From contig NZ_WRPP01000010.1 of assembly GCF_009760405.1 (NCBI RefSeq), positions 186,001 through 250,000 on the forward strand: a DNA stretch of 64,000 nt, written 5' to 3'. The notes under the pieces were generated by a model, which searched no databases, was not told the origin of the DNA, and worked only from the letters and a program-made list of their open reading frames with translations. The DNA comes from Nocardia terrae (GTDB lineage Bacteria > Actinomycetota > Actinomycetes > Mycobacteriales > Mycobacteriaceae). This document shows positions 33,387 to 41,058 of the stretch, piece after piece. Numbering within the stretch: position 1 is the stretch's first letter; every line of letters starts with the position of its first letter. The position numbers were made by a program, and so were the translations under genes.

Positions 33387-35019
33387 CGATACCGTCCCGC
33401 AGGAAGTCGGAGAGCTGCTCGCCGAAGGGTTTCGCGGTCTGGGTGTTGTAGTCGTTCCAGCCGTCCTGCTGCGCCTGCAGCAGGTAGGCGGGTAGTGGCT
33501 CGTGGAGTTCGCCGACCGCCTCGTCGTGCAGTCGGCTCATGGTGTCGCGCAGGGTTCCTCCGATGGCCGCGACATTGTCCAGCTCCAGCCGACCGTCGTC
33601 GGTCGAGTAGTCGTAGAGCTCGTACTCCTCCTGCTGTCCCGCGTCGATCTGCGCCGAGCCCTGCACCCAGTGCGAGTAGCGGACGAACTTGGCCTCGGCG
33701 GTGCGCACCGCGATGACATGACCGGGCGCGTCGTCGTTGAACCGCACCGCGGCCTCCTCGATGGAGTGCTCGTCGGTGGTGTGCAGCACCCACGGCCGGC
33801 CCGGCGCGCGCGGATCCCGGGCGACCGCGGCGAGGTCGTGCCGACCGGCCAGGTGGGCGTAGCGGCCGTCGCCGCGCCACCCGTCGCCGCCGGTGCCGAT
33901 GGTCAGCAGCAATGCGGCCAGGTCGATGCTGGAGGTCAGCTGATCGCGCGTGCCGGGGGCCGGGGTGAGCTGTCCGCGCGGATCGTGAATGAACAGCGGC
34001 ACCCGGATGGCCTCGTCGTAGGCGGCGCCGCCCTTGCCGTGCAGGCCGTGCGATCCGGCGTAGTCGCCGTGGTCGGAGGTGAACACCACCACGGTGTTGG
34101 CAGCGACCTCGGGCTGGGACGCCAATTCGTCGAGCACGCGCCCGATCTGGAGGTCGACCTGCTGCTGGAACCACAGGTAGAGGTTGCGCAGGTCGATCCA
34201 CTCCTGGTCGGCGCCGGGCGTGCCGTAGGGTGCCAGCCCGAAGGTCACCGCCGACACCTCCACCAGTGCCTTCTGCAGCCGCGGTTTGCGCGAGAGCTGA
34301 TCGAGGGTCTCGAAGTTGCCCGGCAGGTCGTTGATCCAGCGCGGAATGTCGTTGTACGCCAGGGTGCGTCGCGTCCAGCGCGGCCACCACTGGATGTCGT
34401 GCGGATTGACCAGCGACACGGTCGTGCACCAAGGCCCCTGTGCCGCAGCGTTGTTGAACCAGTCGACGAACTGATCGACGATGCGCCCGTCCATCTGCAA
34501 GCCCTGTTCGGGCGCGCCGTTGGGGGAGGGATAGGTGCCGCCGTCGAAGCCGTAGCGGTCCAGGCCGCCCGGGGTGGTGTCGGCGTAGTGGCCCAGATGC
34601 CATTTGCCCCACCAGGTGGTGAGATACCCCTGGTCGCGCAGCATCGAGCCCCAGGTCGGGAAGCCCGCCGCGAGCTCGGACTGCGAGGTGGACAGGCAGC
34701 CGGTCTGATGGGAGTACAGGCCCGTCACCAGCGCGCCGCGCGAGGGCGTGCAGTCGTTGGCGGCGGTGTAGTGCTGCTGGAACGAGACCGACTTCTCCCG
34801 CAGCGCGGCGATATTCGGCAGGATCGTGTCCAGCACCGGCTGTTCGGGGAACCACATCGGAAAGCGCATCTCGTCGACGATGACGACGAGGATGTTCGGT
34901 TTGTCGGGGTGGTTGTCCATGCGTCGCGGCGTGGCGGCCGCGGGCCCGGCGGCCGCGACCGCGGCGGCCGTGGCGCCCGCGGCCGCTCCGGTGCCGAAAA
35001 AGCCTCGTCTGCTGATCAT
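33376..35019 (-). CDS. Tat-exported type I sulfatase
   Basis: 547 aa. The N-terminal twin-arginine signal ISRRGFFGTGAAAGATAAA leads into an arylsulfatase/choline-sulfatase fold. The first metal site is VVIVDEMR. The formylglycine motif CTPSRGALVTG (C-x-P-S-R) has its Cys intact and would need a formylglycine-generating enzyme before export. GKWHLGHY and the metal-binding VVFTSDHGDYAGSHG are present. Start ATG 35019 overlaps the dehalogenase stop as ATGA. It hydrolyses a sulfate ester outside the cell membrane. Its substrate and its link to the dehalogenase are unknown. Confidence 0.88.
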   Translation of the reverse strand: MISRRGFFGTGAAAGATAAAVAAAGPAAATPRRMDNHPDKPNILVVIVDEMRFPMWFPEQPVLDTILPNIAALREKSVSFQQHYTAANDCTPSRGALVTGLYSHQTGCLSTSQSELAAGFPTWGSMLRDQGYLTTWWGKWHLGHYADTTPGGLDRYGFDGGTYPSPNGAPEQGLQMDGRIVDQFVDWFNNAAAQGPWCTTVSLVNPHDIQWWPRWTRRTLAYNDIPRWINDLPGNFETLDQLSRKPRLQKALVEVSAVTFGLAPYGTPGADQEWIDLRNLYLWFQQQVDLQIGRVLDELASQPEVAANTVVVFTSDHGDYAGSHGLHGKGGAAYDEAIRVPLFIHDPRGQLTPAPGTRDQLTSSIDLAALLLTIGTGGDGWRGDGRYAHLAGRHDLAAVARDPRAPGRPWVLHTTDEHSIEEAAVRFNDDAPGHVIAVRTAEAKFVRYSHWVQGSAQIDAGQQEEYELYDYSTDDGRLELDNVAAIGGTLRDTMSRLHDEAVGELHEPLPAYLLQAQQDGWNDYNTQTAKPFGEQLSDFLRDGIGAK

Positions 35020-35954
35020 TTCGCGGATCCTTCGATGGTCGGGGTGGCGGCCATGAAGTCGGCCACCACCGCGGCGAGCTGCGGGCCGCGGTCCTCCTGC
35101 AGGAAGTGACCGCCGCCGACGATGGTGGTGTGGGGCTGTCCCGCGGCACCGGGCACCTTCTCCTGGAAGACGCGCTGGCCGCCGGCGGTGATGGGGTCGC
35201 CGTCGGAGAAGGCCGTGAGCACCGGTTTGCCGAAGTGCGCCAAGCGTTCCCAAGCCCGCCGGTTGGCCGGGCCCGCCGGATCGTCGGGGCGGGTCGGGAC
35301 CAGCAGCGGGAAGGCGCGGGCGCCCGCCTTGAAGGTCTCGTCGGGGAACGGAGCGTCGTAGGCGGCGACCGCTTCCGGTGAGAGCGGGGTCCGGCAGCCG
35401 CCGGCGACGATCGAGCCGACCGGGAAGGTCGGGGTCTCCTGTGAGAACCGCTGCCAGGCGGCGAAGGCGTCGGTCAGTTTCGCGTCGCCGGTGGGCAGCC
35501 CGGTATTGGCGGCCACCACTCGCGCGAATCGTTCGGGATGCTCGGCGACCAGGCGCAGCCCGATCAGCCCACCCCAGTCCTGGCAGACCAGCGTGATGCC
35601 GTACAGGTCGAGATCGTCGAACAGCGCCTCCCGCAGCCACTCGACGTGGCGGGCATAGCTGTAGTCCGCGCGCTCGGCGGGCTTGTCACTGCGGCCGAAT
35701 CCGATGAGATCCGGTGCGATGCAGCGCTTCCCTGCGGCGACCAGCACCGGGATCATGGTGCGGTACAGGAAGCTCCAGGACGGTTCGCCGTGCAGCAGCA
35801 GGACGATCTCCCCATCGCGGGGACCCTCGTCGAGATAGTGCATCCGCAGCCGGGTATCGCTCCCGTCCCCGGCCGCGACCTCGAGGTAGTAGGGCTCGAA
35901 GGGGAAGTCCGGCAGGTCGGCGAACCGCTCCTCCGGTGTCCGCAATGCGTGCAT
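35016..35954 (-). CDS. Haloalkane dehalogenase (HLD-I type)
   Basis: 312 aa alpha/beta hydrolase. The nucleophile Asp and halide-binding Trp are in CQDWGG (D126, W127). The oxyanion region is LLLHGEPSW (55-60), the acid is in SDGDPIT (D253) and the base His in VGGGHFLQED (H283). This complete set with HGEPSW and cap length matches haloalkane dehalogenases of subfamily I, which cleave carbon-halogen bonds by hydrolysis; epoxide hydrolases lack the Trp pair. It is the first gene of an operon with the sulfatase and propeller genes (ATGA overlap). ATG 35954 lies 6 nt after TAGGGT (leaderless). It is divergent from a TetR gene. Confidence 0.85.
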   Translation of the reverse strand: MHALRTPEERFADLPDFPFEPYYLEVAAGDGSDTRLRMHYLDEGPRDGEIVLLLHGEPSWSFLYRTMIPVLVAAGKRCIAPDLIGFGRSDKPAERADYSYARHVEWLREALFDDLDLYGITLVCQDWGGLIGLRLVAEHPERFARVVAANTGLPTGDAKLTDAFAAWQRFSQETPTFPVGSIVAGGCRTPLSPEAVAAYDAPFPDETFKAGARAFPLLVPTRPDDPAGPANRRAWERLAHFGKPVLTAFSDGDPITAGGQRVFQEKVPGAAGQPHTTIVGGGHFLQEDRGPQLAAVVADFMAATPTIEGSAK

Positions 35955-35960
35955 GGTCCG

Positions 35961-36013
35961 ACCCTAAAGGTATTTGCATGATGCGTGCAACATTTCTGGC
36001 GGCTGTGTAGGGT
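35961..36013. promoter_or_regulatory. Divergent leaderless promoters with TetR-type palindrome
   Basis: TTGCA-N7-TGCAA (35974-35990) lies between the dehalogenase and TetR starts. For the dehalogenase (minus strand), TTGCAC (35990-35985), an 18-nt spacer and TAGGGT (35966-35961) precede ATG by 6 nt. For the TetR gene, TAGGGT (36008-36013) precedes ATG by 8 nt. Both transcripts are probably leaderless. The right arm of the palindrome is the dehalogenase -35 box, so binding by the TetR product would shut the operon off. Confidence 0.62.
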
Positions 36014-36021
36014 TGCTCGCG

Positions 36022-36591
36022 ATGGACGGACGTACCGCGAGGGCGGCAAAGAACCGTCAGGCGGTGCTCGACGCCGCGCTGGCGCTGATCGACGAAGGCA
36101 ACCTGCAGCCGACCGCGCAGGCGGTGGCCGAGCGCGCCGGCGTCGCGACCCGCTCGGTGTATCACCACTTCCGGGACCTGGAGACGCTGTATCTCGATGC
36201 CGCCCAGACCCAGATCGCCCGGCACTGGGTGGTGCTGCTGGAACCGGTCACCGGTGAACTCGGCGAGCGGATCGATGCGCTGGTCACCGTGCGGTCCCAG
36301 CTGTTCGACAACGTCACCGGCACCCGTCGCGCCGCACTGCTGCGCGAACACGAATCCGCGGTGCTCTCGGAACGATTGAACGAGAGCCGCGCCGCTCTGC
36401 GCGCCCACCTGCGCACCCATCTGCCCGAGTTGGACGCGCTCGAACCCGCCGCCCGCGAGGCCGCCTACGCCATGTGCTCGTGGGAGACCTGGGAAGTATT
36501 GCGCCGCCATCAATCCCTGTCACCCGCGGAGGCCCGCGCCGCTGTCACCGCGGTACTCACTCGCATGCTCACCGACCGAGCGCGCGGATAG
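36022..36591 (+). CDS. TetR-family transcriptional regulator
   Basis: 189 aa. HTH ~12-55: NRQAVLDAALALIDEGNLQPTAQAVAERAGVATRSVYHHFRDLETLY. The C-terminal effector domain is all-helical with WETWEVLRRHQSLSPAEA. It is divergent from the haloalkane dehalogenase operon with a palindrome overlapping the operon promoter, so it is the likely repressor. A halogenated or sulfated compound or its product is the obvious candidate ligand (inference). Confidence 0.88.
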   Translation: MDGRTARAAKNRQAVLDAALALIDEGNLQPTAQAVAERAGVATRSVYHHFRDLETLYLDAAQTQIARHWVVLLEPVTGELGERIDALVTVRSQLFDNVTGTRRAALLREHESAVLSERLNESRAALRAHLRTHLPELDALEPAAREAAYAMCSWETWEVLRRHQSLSPAEARAAVTAVLTRMLTDRARG

Positions 36592-36681
36592 GCTGGTTTT
36601 CGAGAGTTCCGCCGAAGTCGTTGGCTCCCAACCGATGAATTTCCGCGTCGGCCGAGGTCTATATCTCCGGGAGGTAGTGAC

Positions 36682-37656
36682 ATGACGCGTGTCCTGGATG
36701 CGACGGAACTGCGAGAGCTATGCCTGGAGGCCGGTGCCGACGATGTGGGGTTCGCGGCCCTCGACACCCAGGGCCTCGAGGGTGAGGTCGAGTATGTGCG
36801 CGAGGCGCTGCCGAGTACGAGGTCGCTGATCGCGGTGTGTGTACGGCTGTCGCGGGAGAATTTCACCAGCCGGGCGGCCAGCCTGGTCAATACCGAGATC
36901 GACACCGCGATCCCGGTACTCGACCGGATCGGGCACAAGATCAGTATCGCGTTGCAGGACCGTGGTTTTCGAACGCTGTACCCGTCGGTGACGTTTCCGG
37001 TGGAGGCGCATCGGCTCCCGAGCCGCGGCTGGACGGTGTCGCACAAGCCGGTGGCGGTCGCGGCGGGCCTGGGGCACATGGGGATCCACCGGTGCGTGAT
37101 CCATCCCAAGTTCGGCAGCTTCATCGGGCTGGGCACGGTGCTGACCGAGGCCGAGATCGCGCCGTATTCCCAACCGCTGGACTGGAATCCGTGCCTGGGC
37201 TGCTACCTGTGCGTGGCGGCGTGCCCGGTGGGGGCGATCCACAATGACGGCAGCTTCGATTTCAACAGCTGCTACACCCACACCTACAACCAGTTCGTCA
37301 ACAACTTCGCCGACTGGGCCGAGACCATGGCCGACAGCCGCGACGCCGCCGATTACACCGAGCGGATGAGCCCGCGCGAGACGACCATGCAGTCGCGGCG
37401 GCAGTATCGCTCCGGGTATTGCGTCGCGGTGTGCCCGGCGGGTGAGGACGTCATCGGACCGTACCTGGCCGACCGCAAGGAGCACCTGCAGCTGGTGCTG
37501 CGCCCCTTGCAGCGCAAACCGGAGAACATCTACGTGAGTCCCGGGTCGAACGCGGAAACCCATGTGCGCAAACGGTACAAGGCCAAGACCGTGCGCTACG
37601 TCGATACCGGGATCATGCCGCCCGACGGCATCGACGCGGCCCCGGAGGCGAAATGA
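36682..37656 (+). CDS. QueG/RdhA-like Fe-S protein, paralogue 1
   Basis: 324 aa. The N-terminal ~170 residues match the corrinoid-binding reductase fold of epoxyqueuosine reductase and reductive dehalogenases (AGADDVGFAALDTQGLE, VAAGLGHMGIHRCVIHPKFGSFIGLGTVLTEAEIAPYS). A ferredoxin cluster motif CLGCYLCVAACPVGAIH (C-x2-C-x2-C-x3-CP) follows, with a second, incomplete set (NSCYTH and GYCVAVCPAGED). Strong RBS GGGAGG. The stop overlaps the start of a close paralogue (ATGA). It is not a plain QueG, because the C-terminal HEAT domain is missing. Substrate unknown. Confidence 0.75.
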   Translation: MTRVLDATELRELCLEAGADDVGFAALDTQGLEGEVEYVREALPSTRSLIAVCVRLSRENFTSRAASLVNTEIDTAIPVLDRIGHKISIALQDRGFRTLYPSVTFPVEAHRLPSRGWTVSHKPVAVAAGLGHMGIHRCVIHPKFGSFIGLGTVLTEAEIAPYSQPLDWNPCLGCYLCVAACPVGAIHNDGSFDFNSCYTHTYNQFVNNFADWAETMADSRDAADYTERMSPRETTMQSRRQYRSGYCVAVCPAGEDVIGPYLADRKEHLQLVLRPLQRKPENIYVSPGSNAETHVRKRYKAKTVRYVDTGIMPPDGIDAAPEAK

Positions 37657-38765
37657 ACGACGCCGAGCGGCTGTGGAGTCCCCTGCACGTACCGGTCCGG
37701 CGCGGGACCCGCGACCACGAACATCCGACCGTCGCGGCGGCACGGGCCCGGGCGGAGCACGAAACCCCCGGTGAGCCTGCCGAACTCGACGCCGAATGGC
37801 TGCGGGAGCTGTGCTCGAGCGCCGGGCTCGACGACGTCGGATTCGTGGCACTGTCCACCCCGGGTCTGGAGGCTGAACGGGATTACGTGCTCGAGGCGCT
37901 CCCCGGTACCCGGTCGCTCATCGGATTCTGCCTGCGCACCAGCCGCGACAACCTGCAGAGCCGATCCACCAGCGCCGCCAATCGCGATGTGGCCACCACC
38001 CAGGAGCTGGCGCACGAGGCGGCCCGGCGCATCTGCCTGGAATTGCAGCGGCGCGGTGTGCGCGCACTGTATCCGGCGAGCGGATTCCCCGCCGAGATCC
38101 ACCGGTATCCGAATCGCAGCTGGGTGGTCTCGCACAAACTCGTGGCGGTGGCCGCGGGCCTGGGGCAGATGGGGTTGCACCGCAATGTCATCCACCCGAA
38201 GTTCGGAACCTTCATCGTGCTGGGCACGATCCTGCTCGACCGGCCGATCTCCCGGTATTCGCAGCCCACCGCCTCGAACCCGTGCATCGACTGCGGGCTG
38301 TGCGTGACCACCTGTCCGGTCGGCGCGATCCACGCCGACGGCGGGTTCGACTTCGACGCGTGCTTCACCCACAACAACCACCACGAGCTGTCGAACTTCG
38401 CGGGCTGGGTCGAGGAGGTCGTCGACAGTGCCGACGCGGCCGACTACCGCCGCCGGGTCACCCCCGGCGAGACCCTGTCGGTGTGGCAGAGCCTGTCGTT
38501 CCAGCCGCAGTTCCGGGCGGGGTACTGCGTGGCCGTGTGCCCGGCGGGGGAGGACGTGCTGGGCCGGTACGTCGCCGATCCCGAGGCGCACGCCCGCGAC
38601 ATCGTGCGACCGCTGACCCGGAAGCCGGAATACGTCTACGTCGACGCTGATTCCGCGGCCGAGGACCATGTGCGAACACGGTTCCCGCACAAGACGATCC
38701 GCCATCCGCGTCGCGTGGAGGTGCCCGCCCCCGAGATCGATCCGGTGCCCGAACACCATGACTAG
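37653..38765 (+). CDS. QueG/RdhA-like Fe-S protein, paralogue 2
   Basis: 370 aa, clearly homologous to the preceding gene over its whole length and carrying ~45 extra N-terminal residues (LWSPLHVPVRRGTRDHEHPT). The conserved set reappears: AGLDDVGFVALSTPGLEAERDYV, VAAGLGQMGLHRNVIHPKFGTFIVLGTILLDRPISRYSQP, CIDCGLCVTTCPVGAIH and GYCVAVCPAGEDVLGRYV. Tandem duplicates that are translationally coupled suggest a heterodimer or successive steps. The start overlaps the previous stop and the stop overlaps the cupin start. Corrinoid binding is inferred from the fold. Confidence 0.75.
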   Translation: MNDAERLWSPLHVPVRRGTRDHEHPTVAAARARAEHETPGEPAELDAEWLRELCSSAGLDDVGFVALSTPGLEAERDYVLEALPGTRSLIGFCLRTSRDNLQSRSTSAANRDVATTQELAHEAARRICLELQRRGVRALYPASGFPAEIHRYPNRSWVVSHKLVAVAAGLGQMGLHRNVIHPKFGTFIVLGTILLDRPISRYSQPTASNPCIDCGLCVTTCPVGAIHADGGFDFDACFTHNNHHELSNFAGWVEEVVDSADAADYRRRVTPGETLSVWQSLSFQPQFRAGYCVAVCPAGEDVLGRYVADPEAHARDIVRPLTRKPEYVYVDADSAAEDHVRTRFPHKTIRHPRRVEVPAPEIDPVPEHHD

Positions 38766-39357
38766 CTACGACTTCCGCCGCGACCTGCCGATTTTCGAGA
38801 TCTACTCGGGCGCGAACGGCGCACGCCTCGAGATCCATCCGTGGTTCTTCGTCGACGGACGGCAGTATCTGGGGATCACCCGGATCCTGCCGCCGGGCAC
38901 CGGCAAGGGACCCGCGCACGTGCACCCGGGCATCACGCAGCATTCGTTCCTGCTCAGCGGCCGGGCAGCCCGCTACAGGCGCGGAATACGTTCCGGCACA
39001 TTGCCCCTCGGCGATGAGCTGATCATTCCGCCGGGCGCGCCCCACGTCGATCCCTACAACGACTCCGATGAGCCGATCGTGCTCCGCACCCTCTATTCAC
39101 CCGGCCCGGTGTGGATGCTGTCGTTCGGCAAGACCCTCGGCCACGCCATCCGCGACGGAAACACCAACTCCCAGCAGGAACTTCGCCTGCTCCACCTGCT
39201 GATGATGCTGGGCACCCCGGGGTCGGTGACCTTCGCCGCCGGTCTTCCGCTCGCGGCGCAACGCCGCGTCCTGCTGCCCCTGGCGATGCGCCTCGCCCGC
39301 CGCCGCGGCTACGCCCCGGCACCGGGTCTGCGTGCCCATATCTTCGAAGCGGGGTGA
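38758..39357 (+). CDS. Cupin-domain protein
   Basis: 199 aa. A single cupin barrel (~20-120) has motif 1 GPAHVHPGITQHSFLLSGRA, with metal-type His and Gln/Glu variants, and motif 2 LGDELIIPPGAPHVDPYN. The C-terminal ~70 residues are helical and basic (RRVLLPLAMRLARRRGYAPAPG) and resemble those of other actinobacterial cupins. Its ATG lies inside the end of the upstream Fe-S gene (8 nt overlap), so the three genes form one coupled operon. It may bind or modify the substrate of the Fe-S pair, or sense it. Confidence 0.75.
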   Translation: MTSYDFRRDLPIFEIYSGANGARLEIHPWFFVDGRQYLGITRILPPGTGKGPAHVHPGITQHSFLLSGRAARYRRGIRSGTLPLGDELIIPPGAPHVDPYNDSDEPIVLRTLYSPGPVWMLSFGKTLGHAIRDGNTNSQQELRLLHLLMMLGTPGSVTFAAGLPLAAQRRVLLPLAMRLARRRGYAPAPGLRAHIFEAG

Positions 39358-39459
39358 GATCTTCGGCCCGATTTCCAGGCGTATCGTTCTTCGGGTACAT
39401 GACCGTGTACTGCGTGTGATCGATCGACAGCGAGTGAACCTTCTGAGAAAGGAACAGTC

Positions 39460-39993
39460 GTGAGCGATACCTTGCAGATCGGTGACGAACTCGGGCTGGG
39501 TCAGTCCCTTCAGAACGGCACGTACACGCTGACCTTGCAGAACGACGGCAATCTGGTGTTGAACGAACCGGGCGACGAGGTGTGGGCCTCGGGCACCCAC
39601 GGTCAGGATGTGCAGCGGGCCGTCATGCAGGACGACGGCAATTTCGTGCTCTACAAATCCGACGGCTCGGCCGCCTGGTCGACCGAAACCAACGGCAAGG
39701 GCGGCACTCGGCTGACCTTGCTGCCGGACCGCAATCTGGTGCTGTACGCGGGCGACAAGGCCGTCTGGTCGACGCGCACCGCCACCGATATCCCGACCTC
39801 GGCGGCCGAAGCCGCCGCGTCGGCGCCGGGTGCGTCGCGACCGCACACCTACACCGTCGGACCCGGCGACACCCTCGAACTGATCGCGGAACACGAACTC
39901 GGCAGCCGTGATCGATTCATGGAGATCGTGCGGGCCAATGGGCTCGACAATCCGGACATGATCAATGTCGGGCAGGTTCTGAACATCCCCTGA
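39460..39993 (+). CDS. Bulb-type mannose-binding lectin fused to LysM
   Basis: 177 aa from GTG 39460 (AAAGGA RBS). Residues ~5-108 form a beta-prism II lectin with three QxDxNxVxY-like repeats (LQNDGNLVLN, MQDDGNFVLYKSDGSAAWS, LLPDRNLVLYAGDKAVWS). After a Ala/Ser linker, a LysM domain (~127-177, HTYTVGPGDTLELIAEHELGS...ANGLDNPDMINVGQVLNIP) would bind peptidoglycan. No signal peptide or membrane anchor is present. I recall a lectin of similar architecture described in M. smegmatis. It probably links mannose-containing glycan to the cell wall if it is exported by a non-classical route. Confidence 0.85.
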   Translation: MSDTLQIGDELGLGQSLQNGTYTLTLQNDGNLVLNEPGDEVWASGTHGQDVQRAVMQDDGNFVLYKSDGSAAWSTETNGKGGTRLTLLPDRNLVLYAGDKAVWSTRTATDIPTSAAEAAASAPGASRPHTYTVGPGDTLELIAEHELGSRDRFMEIVRANGLDNPDMINVGQVLNIP

Positions 39994-40039
39994 AGGCACA
40001 ACGGCCGGGTTCGATCTGCCTCACACGGGGCCGGACGCG

Positions 40040-40192
40040 CTATTTCTTGCGGGTCTGACGCAGCGCCAGCTGCATTCGCGCGAGGTGGATCGGGCTCGGG
40101 GGTGCCCAACCCGGTTGGAACGCCTGGCCGAGACCGTCGCGATCGGCCCAGCGCTCGATCGCCCGGCCGTCTCGCACAGCGATTCGGCGCTG
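40040..40192 (-). pseudogene. C-terminal remnant of a SnoaL-like ester cyclase
   Basis: The last 50 codons before a stop at 40040 read as the typical C-terminus of ester-cyclase/SnoaL proteins (VRDGRAIERWADRDGLGQ, then FQPGWAPPSPIHLARM and basic end RQTRKK). Upstream of about 40192 the frame loses any family resemblance and no N-terminal half exists within reach, since the TetR gene begins at 40335. It is read as a decayed gene end. The identification rests on remembered family patterns. Confidence 0.5.
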
Positions 40193-40334
40193 TCCTGGTC
40201 CGAAATGATCACACTGTTCACCGATGCCGCCGCGCTGGACGGCGACCAGACCGTACGCCCATGACCGATCGCCGCTGCCGGAACCGGATACGATCACTCG
40301 GCAAACAGCCTGTACCAGCGAAGACGAGGCACTG
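40193..40334. other. Spacer upstream of TetR gene
   Basis: Together with 39994-40192 this 341-bp gap between the lectin and TetR genes holds the ester-cyclase remnant and no other convincing gene. A plus-strand frame from 40085 to 40263 is open but short and opposite the remnant. No clear promoter was found; TACCAG at 40313-40318 could act as -10 for the TetR gene. Confidence 0.4.
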
Positions 40335-40970
40335 ATGACCGGCGTGGGGCCGACGATGCAATCAGCGGCCGGGACTCGACTCAATCGGCGCGGCCGCGAG
40401 ACCCGGCAGCGGTTGCTCGATGTTGCCATCAACTGTCTCGCAGCGGGATTCGGGGAGCCGCTGTCGGCCAACCGGGTGGCCCGCGAGGCCGGGGTCAGCT
40501 GGGGGACGTTGAAGCATCAGTTCGGTGACCTCGATGGGTTGTGGGCGGCGGTGCTGATCGAGGTGACCGACCGCAGCGGCGCCAACAATCCCGAGATCTG
40601 GCCCAGCTTCAGCGGATCGATCCGCGAGCGGCTGCGGGAGATGATCGAGGCCATCTGGACCATCCTCGATACCCCGGAGGGTCGTGCGGTCGAGACGCTG
40701 CGCTCGGGCCTGCCCAACGATCGCAACGAAAGGCTCGCGGCGTTTCCGCGGACCGCGGCCGCCATGGCCGGGTACGAGGACGCCTGGTTCCGGGCCTTCG
40801 AGTATTCGCTGGCGGACCTGTCCCTCGACGCGGACAAGGTGGGCCGGATCCGGTTCCTGATCCCGATGGCCATGCGCGGCATCAATAGTGAGCGCCGGCT
40901 GCTCTCGGCCGCCGATCTGGGCAGTGCGCGTGCGGCTTTGGTCGATGCGATGGCGTCCTACCTGGGATGA
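40335..40970 (+). CDS. TetR-family transcriptional regulator
   Basis: 211 aa. HTH ~17-64: RRGRETRQRLLDVAINCLAAGFGEPLSANRVAREAGVSWGTLKHQFGDLDGLW. 'SWGTLKHQFGD' replaces the more usual 'S-x-G-x-x-Y-Y-H-F'. The C-terminal domain has WFRAFEYSLADLSLD. GAGG precedes ATG 40335; ATG 40356 is a possible later start. It lies upstream of and on the same strand as the phosphotransferase and LLM genes, which have their own promoter, so its target is uncertain. Confidence 0.85.
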   Translation: MTGVGPTMQSAAGTRLNRRGRETRQRLLDVAINCLAAGFGEPLSANRVAREAGVSWGTLKHQFGDLDGLWAAVLIEVTDRSGANNPEIWPSFSGSIRERLREMIEAIWTILDTPEGRAVETLRSGLPNDRNERLAAFPRTAAAMAGYEDAWFRAFEYSLADLSLDADKVGRIRFLIPMAMRGINSERRLLSAADLGSARAALVDAMASYLG

Positions 40971-40993
40971 CGCCCATTCTTTAAGAACCCTTG

Positions 40994-41023
40994 TTGACAA
41001 TTGCGGAGCGGGAGTCCATGGTT
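40994..41023 (+). promoter_or_regulatory. Promoter for phosphotransferase-LLM pair
   Basis: A perfect TTGACA (40994-40999), an 18-nt spacer and CATGGT (41018-41023) lie 36 nt before the phosphotransferase ATG, which has AGGAG as RBS. The -10 is weak in its first base; otherwise this is a sigma-70-type promoter. Confidence 0.5.
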
Positions 41024-41058
41024 ACCCGCAGCTTTCGCAGTTCCCTCAGGAGTGATCA

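Noticed and set aside
36682..38765. Naming the Fe-S paralogues QueG or reductive dehalogenase outright
   Set aside because: They lack the QueG C-terminal domain and the Tat signal of respiratory RdhA; only the shared fold is supported.
40085..40263. A short plus-strand frame reading vaguely like the N-terminus of an acyl-CoA ligase (RPAVSHSDSALSWSEM)
   Set aside because: Only 59 codons, no RBS, opposite a better-supported ester-cyclase remnant; the resemblance may be chance in GC-rich DNA.
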